From: CAYUCE01 sp964443275
Lineage (GTDB): Bacteria > Bipolaricaulota > Bipolaricaulia > CAYUCE01
NCBI GenBank assembly: GCA_964443275.1
Contig: CAYUCE010000005.1
Coordinates: forward strand, 1 to 57,554
DNA: 57,554 nucleotides
Direction of reading: 5' to 3'
The position numbers and the translations under genes were made by a program. Under the pieces are notes generated by a model. It saw only the letters and a list, made by a program, of their open reading frames with translations, did not search any database and had not been told where the DNA came from. Of this stretch, positions 39,282 to 47,840 are shown in pieces; the stretch's first letter is position 1; every line of letters begins with the position of its first letter.

Positions 39282-41175
39282 TTTCATGCCTGGATACCGT
39301 AGGAAATTTGGCTAAATCGGTATGAGGCAAGAATTTGGCTGCCATAAACTCATCGAAATAATTGGGATAATCTATTAAATCGTAGTAAGTAACTGACTGA
39401 GATATCTCTTGGGCTGCCTCCAGAGCCTCTTGGGAGAGTAGAGCCATCTTGGCTCCAATGATAGAAGTGTTACCAACAAATTTCACTTTGGCTAGAGGTA
39501 TATCCGGTATTAACCCCAGGGTCCTCGCCTTTTCTCTGTCTATATAAGATCCAAATCCTCCCGCTATTAACAGTTGACCTAACTGATCAAACTCTAAATT
39601 TAGGCTTTTCATCAATATGTGGGCCCCGGCATAAATAGCTGCCTTGGCCCGGATTAGATTCTCTATATCCGGTTGGGTAACTGCTATATCTTCATCTTCC
39701 TGATTATGAGAGGCAGGTACTACCACAAATTCTAGTTCCCCATCGGTTTCCCGTACTCGGTCAGAACTATGGGGATCAAGCTTTCCACTGCGGTTAATAA
39801 AACCCTCCTTAAAAAGTTCTGCTACTAAATCAATTAACCCCGATCCACATATTCCTATGGGCTTTTTTCCCCCAATTACCGAATATTTCAAGTTTCCATT
39901 ATTTATTTCTACTCTTTCTATAGCTCCCTTACTGGCCCTCATCCCGCTTTTTGCCCCCGTTCCTTCAAAGGCCGGGCCGGCGGAAGCAGAAGCAGAAAGC
40001 ATCCATTCCTTATTTCCTATTAGTATCTCCCCGTTAGTCCCTATATCAATGAACATAGTTAAATCATCCCTTTGATGAATTCCGCAGGCTAGCACTCCAG
40101 CAGTTATATCCCCTCCTACCCAACCTCCTATGGCAGGCAGGGAGTAAAGTAATCCCCGAGGATTAATTTTGATTCCCACCTCTGCTGCTCGGATGGGAGG
40201 AGGGCTAGTCGAAGCGGCCACGTAGGGGCTTTTTCTGATATTGGAAGGATCAAGCCCCAAGAGAAAGTGAAGCATGGTGGTATTGCCCGAACAGATTATG
40301 GCAGTTATCTGATTTAGCTCCACCAAATTTTGGTTGGCCAGAGTAGATATAAGCTTGTTTATGTCCTCTATTATGGCCTCTTGTAGCTCTTCCGGACCAT
40401 TTTGATCGGAGTAGATTATCCGGCGGGTTACCTCTTCGCCATATTTTATCTGCGAATTGTATCTGGCTTCTGCACCTATAGTGGTGCCTTCTTCTAGGTT
40501 CACCAGATGGGCCACCACAGTAGTGGTACCTACATCTATAGCTACCCCGTAATTCTGGCTAGCCTTGTTCCCACCTTCTAGCTGGATTACCTCCATAGTA
40601 TCCCCTCTGGCACCTAATGTAGCCGTGACTTGCCAGTTATTCTCTCTTAATATACTAGGTACTTGTCTTAGCACCTTAAGCCCCATTTGCATAATAGGTA
40701 CTTTCTCTTTCCGGCGAATTTCCCTATATAGTCTTTGATGATCAGCTAAATTGTCTTTTAAGTTGGCAGAAGGAAGCTCGAGGTAATGCTTTCTTACTAG
40801 CGGCTCATGTTTATAAAAGGCCTCCTCCGCTTCGGTAGATAGGGCCTTAAATCGCTGGGCGTCCTCGTCTATTAGTATTTGACCTTCTTCTGCCCGAGAT
40901 CTGGGAGGTACCTTTACTTCAGTCTGACCTACTACCTTGGTCTGGCAAGCTAGGACGTACCCTTCTTTTATTTCCTCCCGGTTTAATAGAGTAGTAGAAC
41001 CAGCCTGGATTTGTCCATCCTTTACCACTACTTTGCATCCACCACAGATCCCATCCCCTCCACAGATGCTGTTTAACTGAATATCAGCCTTAGATGCAGC
41101 TTCCAGCAAAGTAGTCCCTGATTTTACTTGGACCTCTTTTGTTTTTTTGTCTAAATAAAATGTAACTTTAGGCAT
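39271..41175 (-). CDS. Reductive activator of the corrinoid/iron-sulfur protein (RACo/DUF4445 type)
   Basis: The 634-residue protein restores inactive Co(II)-CoFeSP to the Co(I) state using ATP. It has an N-terminal [2Fe-2S] ferredoxin domain (CGGDGICGGCK at about 38, with a last Cys at LACQTK, ~76), a linker, and an ASKHA-type ATPase domain with the DVGTTTVVAHLV phosphate motif (~221) and SGLIDLVAELF. It is the counterpart of the 'orf7' product between acsC and acsD in Moorella. The C-terminus is formed by a tandem repeat. It is packed between acsC and cooC. Confidence 0.93.
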   Translation of the reverse strand: MPKVTFYLDKKTKEVQVKSGTTLLEAASKADIQLNSICGGDGICGGCKVVVKDGQIQAGSTTLLNREEIKEGYVLACQTKVVGQTEVKVPPRSRAEEGQILIDEDAQRFKALSTEAEEAFYKHEPLVRKHYLELPSANLKDNLADHQRLYREIRRKEKVPIMQMGLKVLRQVPSILRENNWQVTATLGARGDTMEVIQLEGGNKASQNYGVAIDVGTTTVVAHLVNLEEGTTIGAEARYNSQIKYGEEVTRRIIYSDQNGPEELQEAIIEDINKLISTLANQNLVELNQITAIICSGNTTMLHFLLGLDPSNIRKSPYVAASTSPPPIRAAEVGIKINPRGLLYSLPAIGGWVGGDITAGVLACGIHQRDDLTMFIDIGTNGEILIGNKEWMLSASASAGPAFEGTGAKSGMRASKGAIERVEINNGNLKYSVIGGKKPIGICGSGLIDLVAELFKEGFINRSGKLDPHSSDRVRETDGELEFVVVPASHNQEDEDIAVTQPDIENLIRAKAAIYAGAHILMKSLNLEFDQLGQLLIAGGFGSYIDREKARTLGLIPDIPLAKVKFVGNTSIIGAKMALLSQEALEAAQEISQSVTYYDLIDYPNYFDEFMAAKFLPHTDLAKFPTVSRHETRY

Positions 41176-41231
41176 AGGTTAATAACCGCTTGATTTGATT
41201 AAATTCCTTAACTTCGGAAAATTGTTATATT

Positions 41232-42587
41232 TTATTGTTTTAGCAACGCTGGCCATTCTTGTTTAAAAAACCGAGGTATACTGGCCGCATCTTCTGGACC
41301 CACTATTACATCCCAACCTCCCTCTTCCTGGATGGACATTCGAAGCACCGCTATTAGTCCGGGGATGATTAATTTATTGTGGTTCACTTTGTCCATGGCT
41401 CCTTGCTTTCGAATATTTTCTGCTATAGATTCCCCATCAAGCCGGTCATCCGCATAAGCATTTAATATCCCTAATCCTTCAGTATCCATGACCGAGATAT
41501 AGGTAGGTAAGCCACTGTTTTCAACTTCTCCCTCTACAGTGAAGTAAGTAAGGGAGAAGTTGGTGGTAAATATAACCGGAGAATCCGGACCTGGCTCTCC
41601 TACTTGGTAAAGCTTGGCTTCTACAGCGTTAGGAACTTGCGGATCGATGTACACGTGCTGCCTGACGGTGAGAGGGGGTAGGATCTCCCAATTCTCCATT
41701 GCTTCCATAACCAGAATGGAAGCATACTTCAAGATGTAAGTGGAAGCCTGAGCCACCTCCCGGTATTGATTCCCATTTTGGGTAAATGTTATCACCGGGT
41801 AACCCAAAGGCCGAAAGTTTTCCTCTAAAGCTAATCTTCTAATTTTAGTTAATTTCTCTAAATAGTCACTTATTCCCTTAGCCTGGGGGGCTAATACTAG
41901 ATTTTCCACTCCTTCTTTTTTAATTTTCTCCGTACTTGAGGCCAGATCTTCTAAACTTTCCTCAATTACCGCTAAGGGAGAGTTAAACTGATCAGCTAAA
42001 GCAGCCATCCTCTCCCAGTTATCTTGATTAGCCCCGTAGATAAGAGGAACTTCTTCCCCACATATCTTCAAGGCCGCTTTCATCACCTGTGGATCCTGAG
42101 CTATAAGTACTAAGGGGTAGTCACTTTTTGCGAGGATGGTCTCTACTAAATTAGCGTACTCCTCTGGCTTACTCTCTGTATGCTCCAGGGCTATTAAATT
42201 AACTTCTATGATCTCTCCAATCCGCTCAAATTGTAGTCCATTTATTTTGGCCACCTTCTCTTCTAGTTTATCTGTGGATAACTTATCAGATAACTTAATT
42301 GCTATCCCGGTGGGACGGTGGAACTTTTCTTCATGTCTGAACAGGACAGTCTCCTGACCGACTTCCACTTGATGGGCACCCTTACCTATAGTAATTTTCT
42401 TCATGGGAGGTGCTGAAGCTTCTGCCAATGCCTGCCTTGCCTCTTCAGTAATATGGGGACATTGGTCGAGTGAAGCTTGCTTGCTGGCAACTTGCATGGC
42501 AAAAGCCATACAAGTGGGAAAATTACAATCACCGCAGTTAGTTTGCGGCAGATGCTTATAAATATCCATTGCCGAAATTTTTGGCAT
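41232..42587 (-). CDS. acsC: Corrinoid/iron-sulfur protein large subunit
   Basis: The large (gamma) subunit of CoFeSP, 451 residues. The N-terminal [4Fe-4S] motif is C-x2-C-x4-C-x16-C (CGDCNFPTC at residue 18, last Cys at ~43). It is followed by a TIM barrel and a C-terminal corrinoid-binding domain (from about 325; YFTVEGEVENSGLPTYISV in parts). It accepts the methyl group from AcsE and donates it to AcsB. A GGAGGGAA site lies upstream of the ATG. Confidence 0.96.
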   Translation of the reverse strand: MPKISAMDIYKHLPQTNCGDCNFPTCMAFAMQVASKQASLDQCPHITEEARQALAEASAPPMKKITIGKGAHQVEVGQETVLFRHEEKFHRPTGIAIKLSDKLSTDKLEEKVAKINGLQFERIGEIIEVNLIALEHTESKPEEYANLVETILAKSDYPLVLIAQDPQVMKAALKICGEEVPLIYGANQDNWERMAALADQFNSPLAVIEESLEDLASSTEKIKKEGVENLVLAPQAKGISDYLEKLTKIRRLALEENFRPLGYPVITFTQNGNQYREVAQASTYILKYASILVMEAMENWEILPPLTVRQHVYIDPQVPNAVEAKLYQVGEPGPDSPVIFTTNFSLTYFTVEGEVENSGLPTYISVMDTEGLGILNAYADDRLDGESIAENIRKQGAMDKVNHNKLIIPGLIAVLRMSIQEEGGWDVIVGPEDAASIPRFFKQEWPALLKQ

Positions 42588-42618
42588 TATTTATATTCCC
42601 TCCTTTCATTGACTTATG

Positions 42619-44850
42619 TTACATCATGGGTTCCATTTCCAGTGCAGGGTGCTTTACTTTTTGTAAGTATTTGACCAATTCATCTGATTGTACCGCATCC
42701 TCCTCGGTAGCAATTTTATCCATAAGCTCTAATTTATCTATTTCCTTAAGTCTTTCTTCAAGCCGGCCTTTAATTTCCTCTTTGAGCACCTTTGGCATCC
42801 ATACTACCCGTTCGATACCTTCATGTCCTTCGGGCACATCAGCGGAGATAAATTTTGGTGAAGTTATATAAATTTTACCTATACCAATAAAACCTGGAGT
42901 TTGAATTCCTCCTCCAATTTGCCCGGCCATGGTGGAGAAGGTCATCCCTACCGGAGTCATATCCAGATATTCCCTAGAGACGATCATTACTCCATTTGTC
43001 TCTGGCAAAACTGCTACGATGCATTCGAAACATCCGCAAGAGGTCATAGGATCTTTTATCATTGAATAGGCGCTGAACCTTTCCAGGTTTCCGTCGGTTT
43101 CCCGAGATAGATATTCGTTGACCCCTTTCCACTGTCCATATACAGGATCTAAGGTTTTACCTTTCTCAACCGGTTGATTGGGCCCGTGGGGGTCCATTTC
43201 ATAAGCGGCTTTGCAATCAAGCCAGGTATAAGCTCCACACAGACCTAGCCTTTCAGGAGTTACAATGCAAACGTGATCGGGGGCATAGGTTTGACAAAGT
43301 ATACAGGAATAGTATGTATCCACATCCTCGTCCTTCATTCCGCTTATCCGCTCATCCCGATGATAGTAGATCTCCTTAGCTTTTTTTAACGGTTCTTCGA
43401 TCTTTTCCTCATCAGTAATTAATCTTACCTGAACTTTGTCAATAATGGAGGAAAAATCTTCCTTGATCTTGGTCTTTAGGATTTCCCCAAAGTGCTTAAT
43501 CCGAAAACCTTTCTCATAACTATCTTTGCTGATTCTGATCCAAGGTATATCACGCTGTCCCATGTGGAAAATCCCCGATGCCCAACTTATAAATTCATGG
43601 ATCCGGCGCTCAACTATAGTTTCGAAATCTTCTTTGAACTCACGCCCTGCTACATCTACCATAATAGCTAGAGGCATGTTTCCTCCCACTTCGATGTTTT
43701 CGTCTACATCGGGGCCGATCAGTTCGATCTTCCCGTCTTCTACTTCATCCATCGGTTTACCCTTTACCAACTCGAAAGCTTTGGTATATTTCCCCCCAAA
43801 TTCCACCCGCATATCTTCTTTCCTCACCGATTCTCCTTCAAATCCAGCTCCAAAAGGAACTGGGATATCCACTTCGGATACTTCTATCTCTAAATCCCTT
43901 ACCTCAACCGCCTTGTCCACTATTTTGTCCAGCTTAACCCCCGGTACTACATGCTCGTATGTACATATTCCTCTAGGCAGTATCTTGGGTATATCTACGT
44001 CAGAAATAGTAGGGAATCCAAAATTAATAGCCCCGGCGGCGGTGGCGTACTTCTCATCGGTAATCACTTGATTCGAGTCAACGCCCTGGTCAGCACCTAG
44101 GGCAAGAACGAAGGCATGGACCCGATTTTTGTTATAAAGTAGTATTTCTCTAGCTTCCCTTAATCCTCCGGGTTTTTTTCCTCCAAAGGTAAGAGCGGCC
44201 CTACAAGCAAAGTTTAAGGCATGGACGGCGGCAGAAGTATCTTTTCCATAGGGGACAAGGAAGGTATCCCAATTCATCTCCACCCCTTCTTCGTCTAACT
44301 GTTCGGCCATGCTTTTACCATTAGCTGATGAAGCCATAAATACCAGTATGTTTCTGGCCTGAAGTTCATGGGCCAATTCAACTGCCTGTTCATTAGTAGG
44401 TAAAGCACCTACGCAAGCGGCGAAACCCGGCATCCGCCCGTCCACTAGTTTTATCCCTTGTTGTCGGAAGGTAGAATCATTGGTAAACCCAAGCCAAGGG
44501 TCTTCCGGTTCCTGTCCGTTTAAAAGTTTCAAGACTTCAATTATCTCTTGGGAAATTAAAGTGGCTATCCCTGCATCCAGAGTATCACCAAGATAAGGTG
44601 TCCACAGTTTCTCTTGGGGAACTGGAGGAAGTAGGTTCTTGGCTTTGTTAAGTGGTTCTTTCATATCCTGTAAGGTTTCTACTTCAATCCCGGTGAGGGA
44701 TAAAATTAAGGGTAGATAATAACCAGTATTAGGAAAGCCAACCTCTTTTTCGGGGCCCTTCTCCTCAATGGTAGTTTCTAATTTCTTTTCCGCTCTCTCA
44801 ACATACTTGTGAGCACCGCGAATAGCTGCGGTCGCTATTATCTTTGACAT
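42619..44850 (-). CDS. acsB: Acetyl-CoA synthase catalytic subunit
   Basis: AcsB condenses CO, a methyl group and CoA into acetyl-CoA at the Ni-Ni-[4Fe-4S] A-cluster. The 743-residue chain has all A-cluster ligands in the Moorella pattern: CILC (then C 9 residues on) and LC after a further ten (C-x2-C-x8-C-x9-C), and later CGCFEC, whose CGC provides the distal nickel site. The N-terminal CO-channel domain, as in bacterial but not archaeal CdhC enzymes, is present. GGAGGTGAGGT precedes the ATG. It lies between acsC and a second cooC. Confidence 0.97.
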   Translation of the reverse strand: MSKIIATAAIRGAHKYVERAEKKLETTIEEKGPEKEVGFPNTGYYLPLILSLTGIEVETLQDMKEPLNKAKNLLPPVPQEKLWTPYLGDTLDAGIATLISQEIIEVLKLLNGQEPEDPWLGFTNDSTFRQQGIKLVDGRMPGFAACVGALPTNEQAVELAHELQARNILVFMASSANGKSMAEQLDEEGVEMNWDTFLVPYGKDTSAAVHALNFACRAALTFGGKKPGGLREAREILLYNKNRVHAFVLALGADQGVDSNQVITDEKYATAAGAINFGFPTISDVDIPKILPRGICTYEHVVPGVKLDKIVDKAVEVRDLEIEVSEVDIPVPFGAGFEGESVRKEDMRVEFGGKYTKAFELVKGKPMDEVEDGKIELIGPDVDENIEVGGNMPLAIMVDVAGREFKEDFETIVERRIHEFISWASGIFHMGQRDIPWIRISKDSYEKGFRIKHFGEILKTKIKEDFSSIIDKVQVRLITDEEKIEEPLKKAKEIYYHRDERISGMKDEDVDTYYSCILCQTYAPDHVCIVTPERLGLCGAYTWLDCKAAYEMDPHGPNQPVEKGKTLDPVYGQWKGVNEYLSRETDGNLERFSAYSMIKDPMTSCGCFECIVAVLPETNGVMIVSREYLDMTPVGMTFSTMAGQIGGGIQTPGFIGIGKIYITSPKFISADVPEGHEGIERVVWMPKVLKEEIKGRLEERLKEIDKLELMDKIATEEDAVQSDELVKYLQKVKHPALEMEPMM

Positions 44851-44946
44851 ACCTCACCTCCGATTGTTATCACGGATCTTATCATATAATAAGTATAGAA
44901 AATGCACCTGATCTGAATCAAGAAGTCCTGGCGTGCAAAGTATTTC

Positions 44947-45696
44947 TTACTTATCTACCTCCTTTTGCAGTGCTTTAAATATTTTGGCTATCTGATGATG
45001 AACACCCCTGTCTTCAACAGGCTGACCCTCTCTTGAAGAAGTTCTTATACTCCTGTGATATCCGATTAATCCAAGCGGGGGAGCTTTTAAATTGGCATTT
45101 ATTATTTTTTTATCCGCCGTGTCCCGAATTTTGTTTGCCACCGTGTAGAATCTATCCAAACCGATGTCTCTGGCCAGTTGACTTATCTTATCCTTGGTTT
45201 GGAGGCTGCTTTTGTCCGGGGTGATGACCACTATCAGGGCATCTACACCTTCTGCTGTCCCCCTTCCCAGGTGTTCTATTCCCGCTTCCATATCCACTAT
45301 TACTAGTTCATCCCTATCTAGCAGTATATGTCTTAACAAGCTTTTTAGAAAGCTATTTTCTGGGCAGGTACAGCCGGTCCCTCCACGGGTGATCGTTCCC
45401 ATCTCTAGCAGTTTGATCCCGTTTAGGTCTTTGGAGAACCTATCGGGAATATCTTCGATCTGGGGATTAAGCTTTATGAAACCGCCTCCCCCTGTCCTTT
45501 CCGCGATCAGCTCCTTTAATTCTACAAGCGGGGTAATCTCCCTTTGATCTAAACCGAGGTGTGAACCGAGATTAGCGTCCGGGTCGGCGTCAATAGCTAG
45601 AACCTTGTATCCAGCGCCAACCGCTTCTTTAGCTAGAAGGGCGGCCAGAGTAGTCTTGCCCACCCCGCCCTTACCGGTTATCGCTATCTTCATCAT
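44947..45696 (-). CDS. cooC: CODH/ACS nickel-insertion ATPase CooC (second copy)
   Basis: The 249-residue CooC-type ATPase begins MMKIAITGKGGVGKTTLAALL and has MGTITRGGTGCTCPEN (CxC nickel site, about 98-113) and VIVDMEAGIEHLGRGT (~133). The proper start is probably ATG 45693 or 45696, inside the end of the DUF3786 gene (23-26 nt overlap), so translational coupling is likely. Its sequence is clearly distinct from the first CooC (38329-39165), so one may serve CODH and the other ACS. Confidence 0.93.
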   Translation of the reverse strand: MMKIAITGKGGVGKTTLAALLAKEAVGAGYKVLAIDADPDANLGSHLGLDQREITPLVELKELIAERTGGGGFIKLNPQIEDIPDRFSKDLNGIKLLEMGTITRGGTGCTCPENSFLKSLLRHILLDRDELVIVDMEAGIEHLGRGTAEGVDALIVVITPDKSSLQTKDKISQLARDIGLDRFYTVANKIRDTADKKIINANLKAPPLGLIGYHRSIRTSSREGQPVEDRGVHHQIAKIFKALQKEVDK

Positions 45697-46333
45697 TGTT
45701 CATATCTTTTTTGGTTTTAATTAACATGTCGGTTAAGATTCTACCTAATTGAGCGAGACCATCGGTGGATAGGTAATGATTGGCGGATTTATCAAATAAA
45801 ATATGAGCCCTATCCGGAAATTCATCTCCACCAGGCCAGTAGACTACGGCCAATTTTATCCGCGGTAGGATCTGGAAGGAGAATGACTGATCACCAAAAG
45901 ATAGGGAAGTTCCATTTAATGATTCGCAAGCTTTGGCCAGCTCGTCCGGTTGGCTTTTAAAGAATTTCGGTAATCGATTTGCCGAATAACTTTTAAAAGC
46001 ACGATGGTAGAAATCCCCGTTGGGTAACTCGCTAAAACTTATCCACTGGCCGGATATGGGGGTGCCATCCGCCTCTTTCAAATAATTAAGCAAAAGGGCC
46101 TGCTGTTCCTCCTTGCACTCTTCACCATCCGGATTGGTTATTTTAAATTGGGGATAAGAAATGGAGTATGTCTGATTAAAAAAATCGACCTTCAATTGGG
46201 CTTCTTCAGAATCCCCATCTTTTGACTCCAGGTCGGCTCCGGATCTTTTAGCTAATTCGGCCGGAGGAACTTCCTTTAGTTTATCTTTGATTTCCTTAAT
46301 TACGGGAACCAAACTCTCCCGCCACTTTTGCAC
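45671..46333 (-). CDS. DUF3786 domain protein
   Basis: The 220-residue soluble protein matches DUF3786, with VDFFNQTYSISYPQF, ALLLNYLKEADGTPISGQWISF (in pieces) and PRIKLAVVYWPGGDEFPD. The domain is found alone or fused to iron-sulfur or corrinoid-protein genes near CODH/ACS and methyltransferase loci, and its role is unknown. Here it lies between the corrinoid protein (3-nt gap) and cooC (overlap), which ties it to corrinoid or nickel-enzyme chemistry. No metal-binding cysteine cluster is visible. Confidence 0.8.
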   Translation of the reverse strand: MQKWRESLVPVIKEIKDKLKEVPPAELAKRSGADLESKDGDSEEAQLKVDFFNQTYSISYPQFKITNPDGEECKEEQQALLLNYLKEADGTPISGQWISFSELPNGDFYHRAFKSYSANRLPKFFKSQPDELAKACESLNGTSLSFGDQSFSFQILPRIKLAVVYWPGGDEFPDRAHILFDKSANHYLSTDGLAQLGRILTDMLIKTKKDMNNDEDSDNR

Positions 46334-46336
46334 GAT

Positions 46337-46975
46337 TTAGTTTTCACCCTTCAATCTCTTGGCTAATTTAGTAGCAGAGGCGGCGTCGGGAGCGTATCCG
46401 TCCGCTCCAATTTCATTTGCATAATCCTGGGTGACTGGGGCTCCTCCCACCATGATCTTAACCTTATCTCTAAGACCATTTTCTTCCAAAGCCTCTATTA
46501 CTTCCGGCATGTGGGTCATAGTAGTAGTTAACAGAGCAGACATTCCCATCAAATGGGGTTGATGTTCTTTTACTGCGTTTACAAACTTGTCAGCGTGCGT
46601 CTCAGCGCCTAAGTTGAAGACTTCGAAGCCAGCACCTTCAAGCATCATACTAACTAGGTTTTGGCCTATATCGTGTAAATCTCCTTCTACCGTCCCCATT
46701 ACTGCCTTTCCTGCTGACTCCACTCCCGCCTCGGCCAGAAGTGGTTTTAAAAGGCCCATAGCCTCTTTCATGGCCTCTGCTGATAAGAGCATCTCCGGGA
46801 CATACCGCTCGCCGCTTTCATACTCCTCGCCTACGATATCCATGGCCGGAATAAGTGCCTTATTTAAAAGCTCCTCTGCATCCATTCCCTCATCCAACCC
46901 GGCCTGCGCTAACTCTTTTGCTTTATCCGGATCCATACCTATAACTGCCTCTTTTAGATCCTCCAATACAGACAT
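46337..46975 (-). CDS. Methyl-accepting corrinoid protein (MtaC/MttC/MtgC type)
   Basis: A 212-residue cobalamin-binding protein with an N-terminal four-helix cap (residues 1-85) and a Rossmann B12 domain. The cobalt-ligand motif is EGDLHDIGQNLVSMML (D-x-H-x-x-G, His at about 103), with LLTTTMTHMPEVIEAL and GGAPVTQDYANEIGADGYAPDA (in pieces) in the loop. The TAT-GG like SAE/SAL blocks are as in MttC/MtaC. It begins at the stop of the methyltransferase upstream, making a methyltransferase-corrinoid pair. The pair can pass methyl groups to methyl-THF or CoFeSP. Confidence 0.92.
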   Translation of the reverse strand: MSVLEDLKEAVIGMDPDKAKELAQAGLDEGMDAEELLNKALIPAMDIVGEEYESGERYVPEMLLSAEAMKEAMGLLKPLLAEAGVESAGKAVMGTVEGDLHDIGQNLVSMMLEGAGFEVFNLGAETHADKFVNAVKEHQPHLMGMSALLTTTMTHMPEVIEALEENGLRDKVKIMVGGAPVTQDYANEIGADGYAPDAASATKLAKRLKGEN

Positions 46976-47764
46976 CTACTTCCTCCTTTTGTGCTTGATG
47001 TAGTTCATACAGTGTCTATCTGTCCCCGCAAGCGCTTCAGCCGCCCGCAGGGTATCCATTAAGTTTTCGTCAGTTGGGTCGATGATCGCTGCGTCCAACC
47101 CATAGGCTATTAATATAGCCAAAAAAGTTCTATTTATCAATGATCTATCCGGCAAGCCAAAAGAGACATTGGAAAGTCCCACGGTTGTTTTTATTCCTTC
47201 ATATTCTTCCTTTACGGCTCTTATAGTGTTTGCCACTACCATCGCTTGGTCTTGATTGCTTCCTACCGACATAGCCAGGGGATCGATATAAATGTCCTCT
47301 TCGCAAAGTCCGGCCTGGGTGAGCGTCCCTATAAGTTCTCTTGCCTCAGTTAACCTATCTTCCATCGATTTGGGCATCCCCTCGCCGCCCATAGCCAAGG
47401 CGATGATGGCCGCTTGGTATTCCTTTACCAGGGGAAGAACTTCTTCCCTCCTTTCCTTTTCGTTAGTGATAGAGTTAATCATTGGTCTTTCCTCACAGAG
47501 CTTAAGCCCTTTGGCTAAAGCTGTCGGGTTAGGAGTATCTATGGAAAGCCTTGCCCCCTCTAGTTCATCTTGTACCACGTTTATTAACCATTCGGTATCC
47601 TCTACTTCTTTTTCCATACTCGTTGCGGCGTTGATGTCTATGAAATCGGCCCCGGCTTCCTGTTGCTTTCTGGCCAACTTGCGTATGACTTCTTCGTCTT
47701 TGTCAACTAAAGCCTGCTTTACATCATCTCGAGTTGAGTTAATCAATTCTCCGATAATAATCAA
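46976..47764 (-). CDS. Methyltetrahydrofolate/corrinoid methyltransferase (AcsE/MtgA/MtvA-like)
   Basis: The 262-residue TIM-barrel protein is a paralogue of AcsE (36251-37036). I set the start at TTG 47764, which follows AAGGAG by 8 nt and gives MIIIGELINSTRDD, aligned with the AcsE start MILIGERING; a TTG at 47782 would be 6 codons longer. Typical blocks are DFIDINAATS (~57), SIDTPNPTALAKGL and GLSNVSFGLPDRSLINRTF. Its direct neighbour is a corrinoid protein, so it more likely transfers methyl groups between THF and that carrier than to CoFeSP. The pair resembles the MtgA-type modules used for glycine betaine or other quaternary amines. Confidence 0.88.
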   Translation of the reverse strand: MIIIGELINSTRDDVKQALVDKDEEVIRKLARKQQEAGADFIDINAATSMEKEVEDTEWLINVVQDELEGARLSIDTPNPTALAKGLKLCEERPMINSITNEKERREEVLPLVKEYQAAIIALAMGGEGMPKSMEDRLTEARELIGTLTQAGLCEEDIYIDPLAMSVGSNQDQAMVVANTIRAVKEEYEGIKTTVGLSNVSFGLPDRSLINRTFLAILIAYGLDAAIIDPTDENLMDTLRAAEALAGTDRHCMNYIKHKRRK

Positions 47765-47840
47765 TTGTCTCACTCCTTGCAATTACCTATTTTTGTGATT
47801 TATTACCATCAATCGGGTATTGATAAAAAGTATTCCCGCA

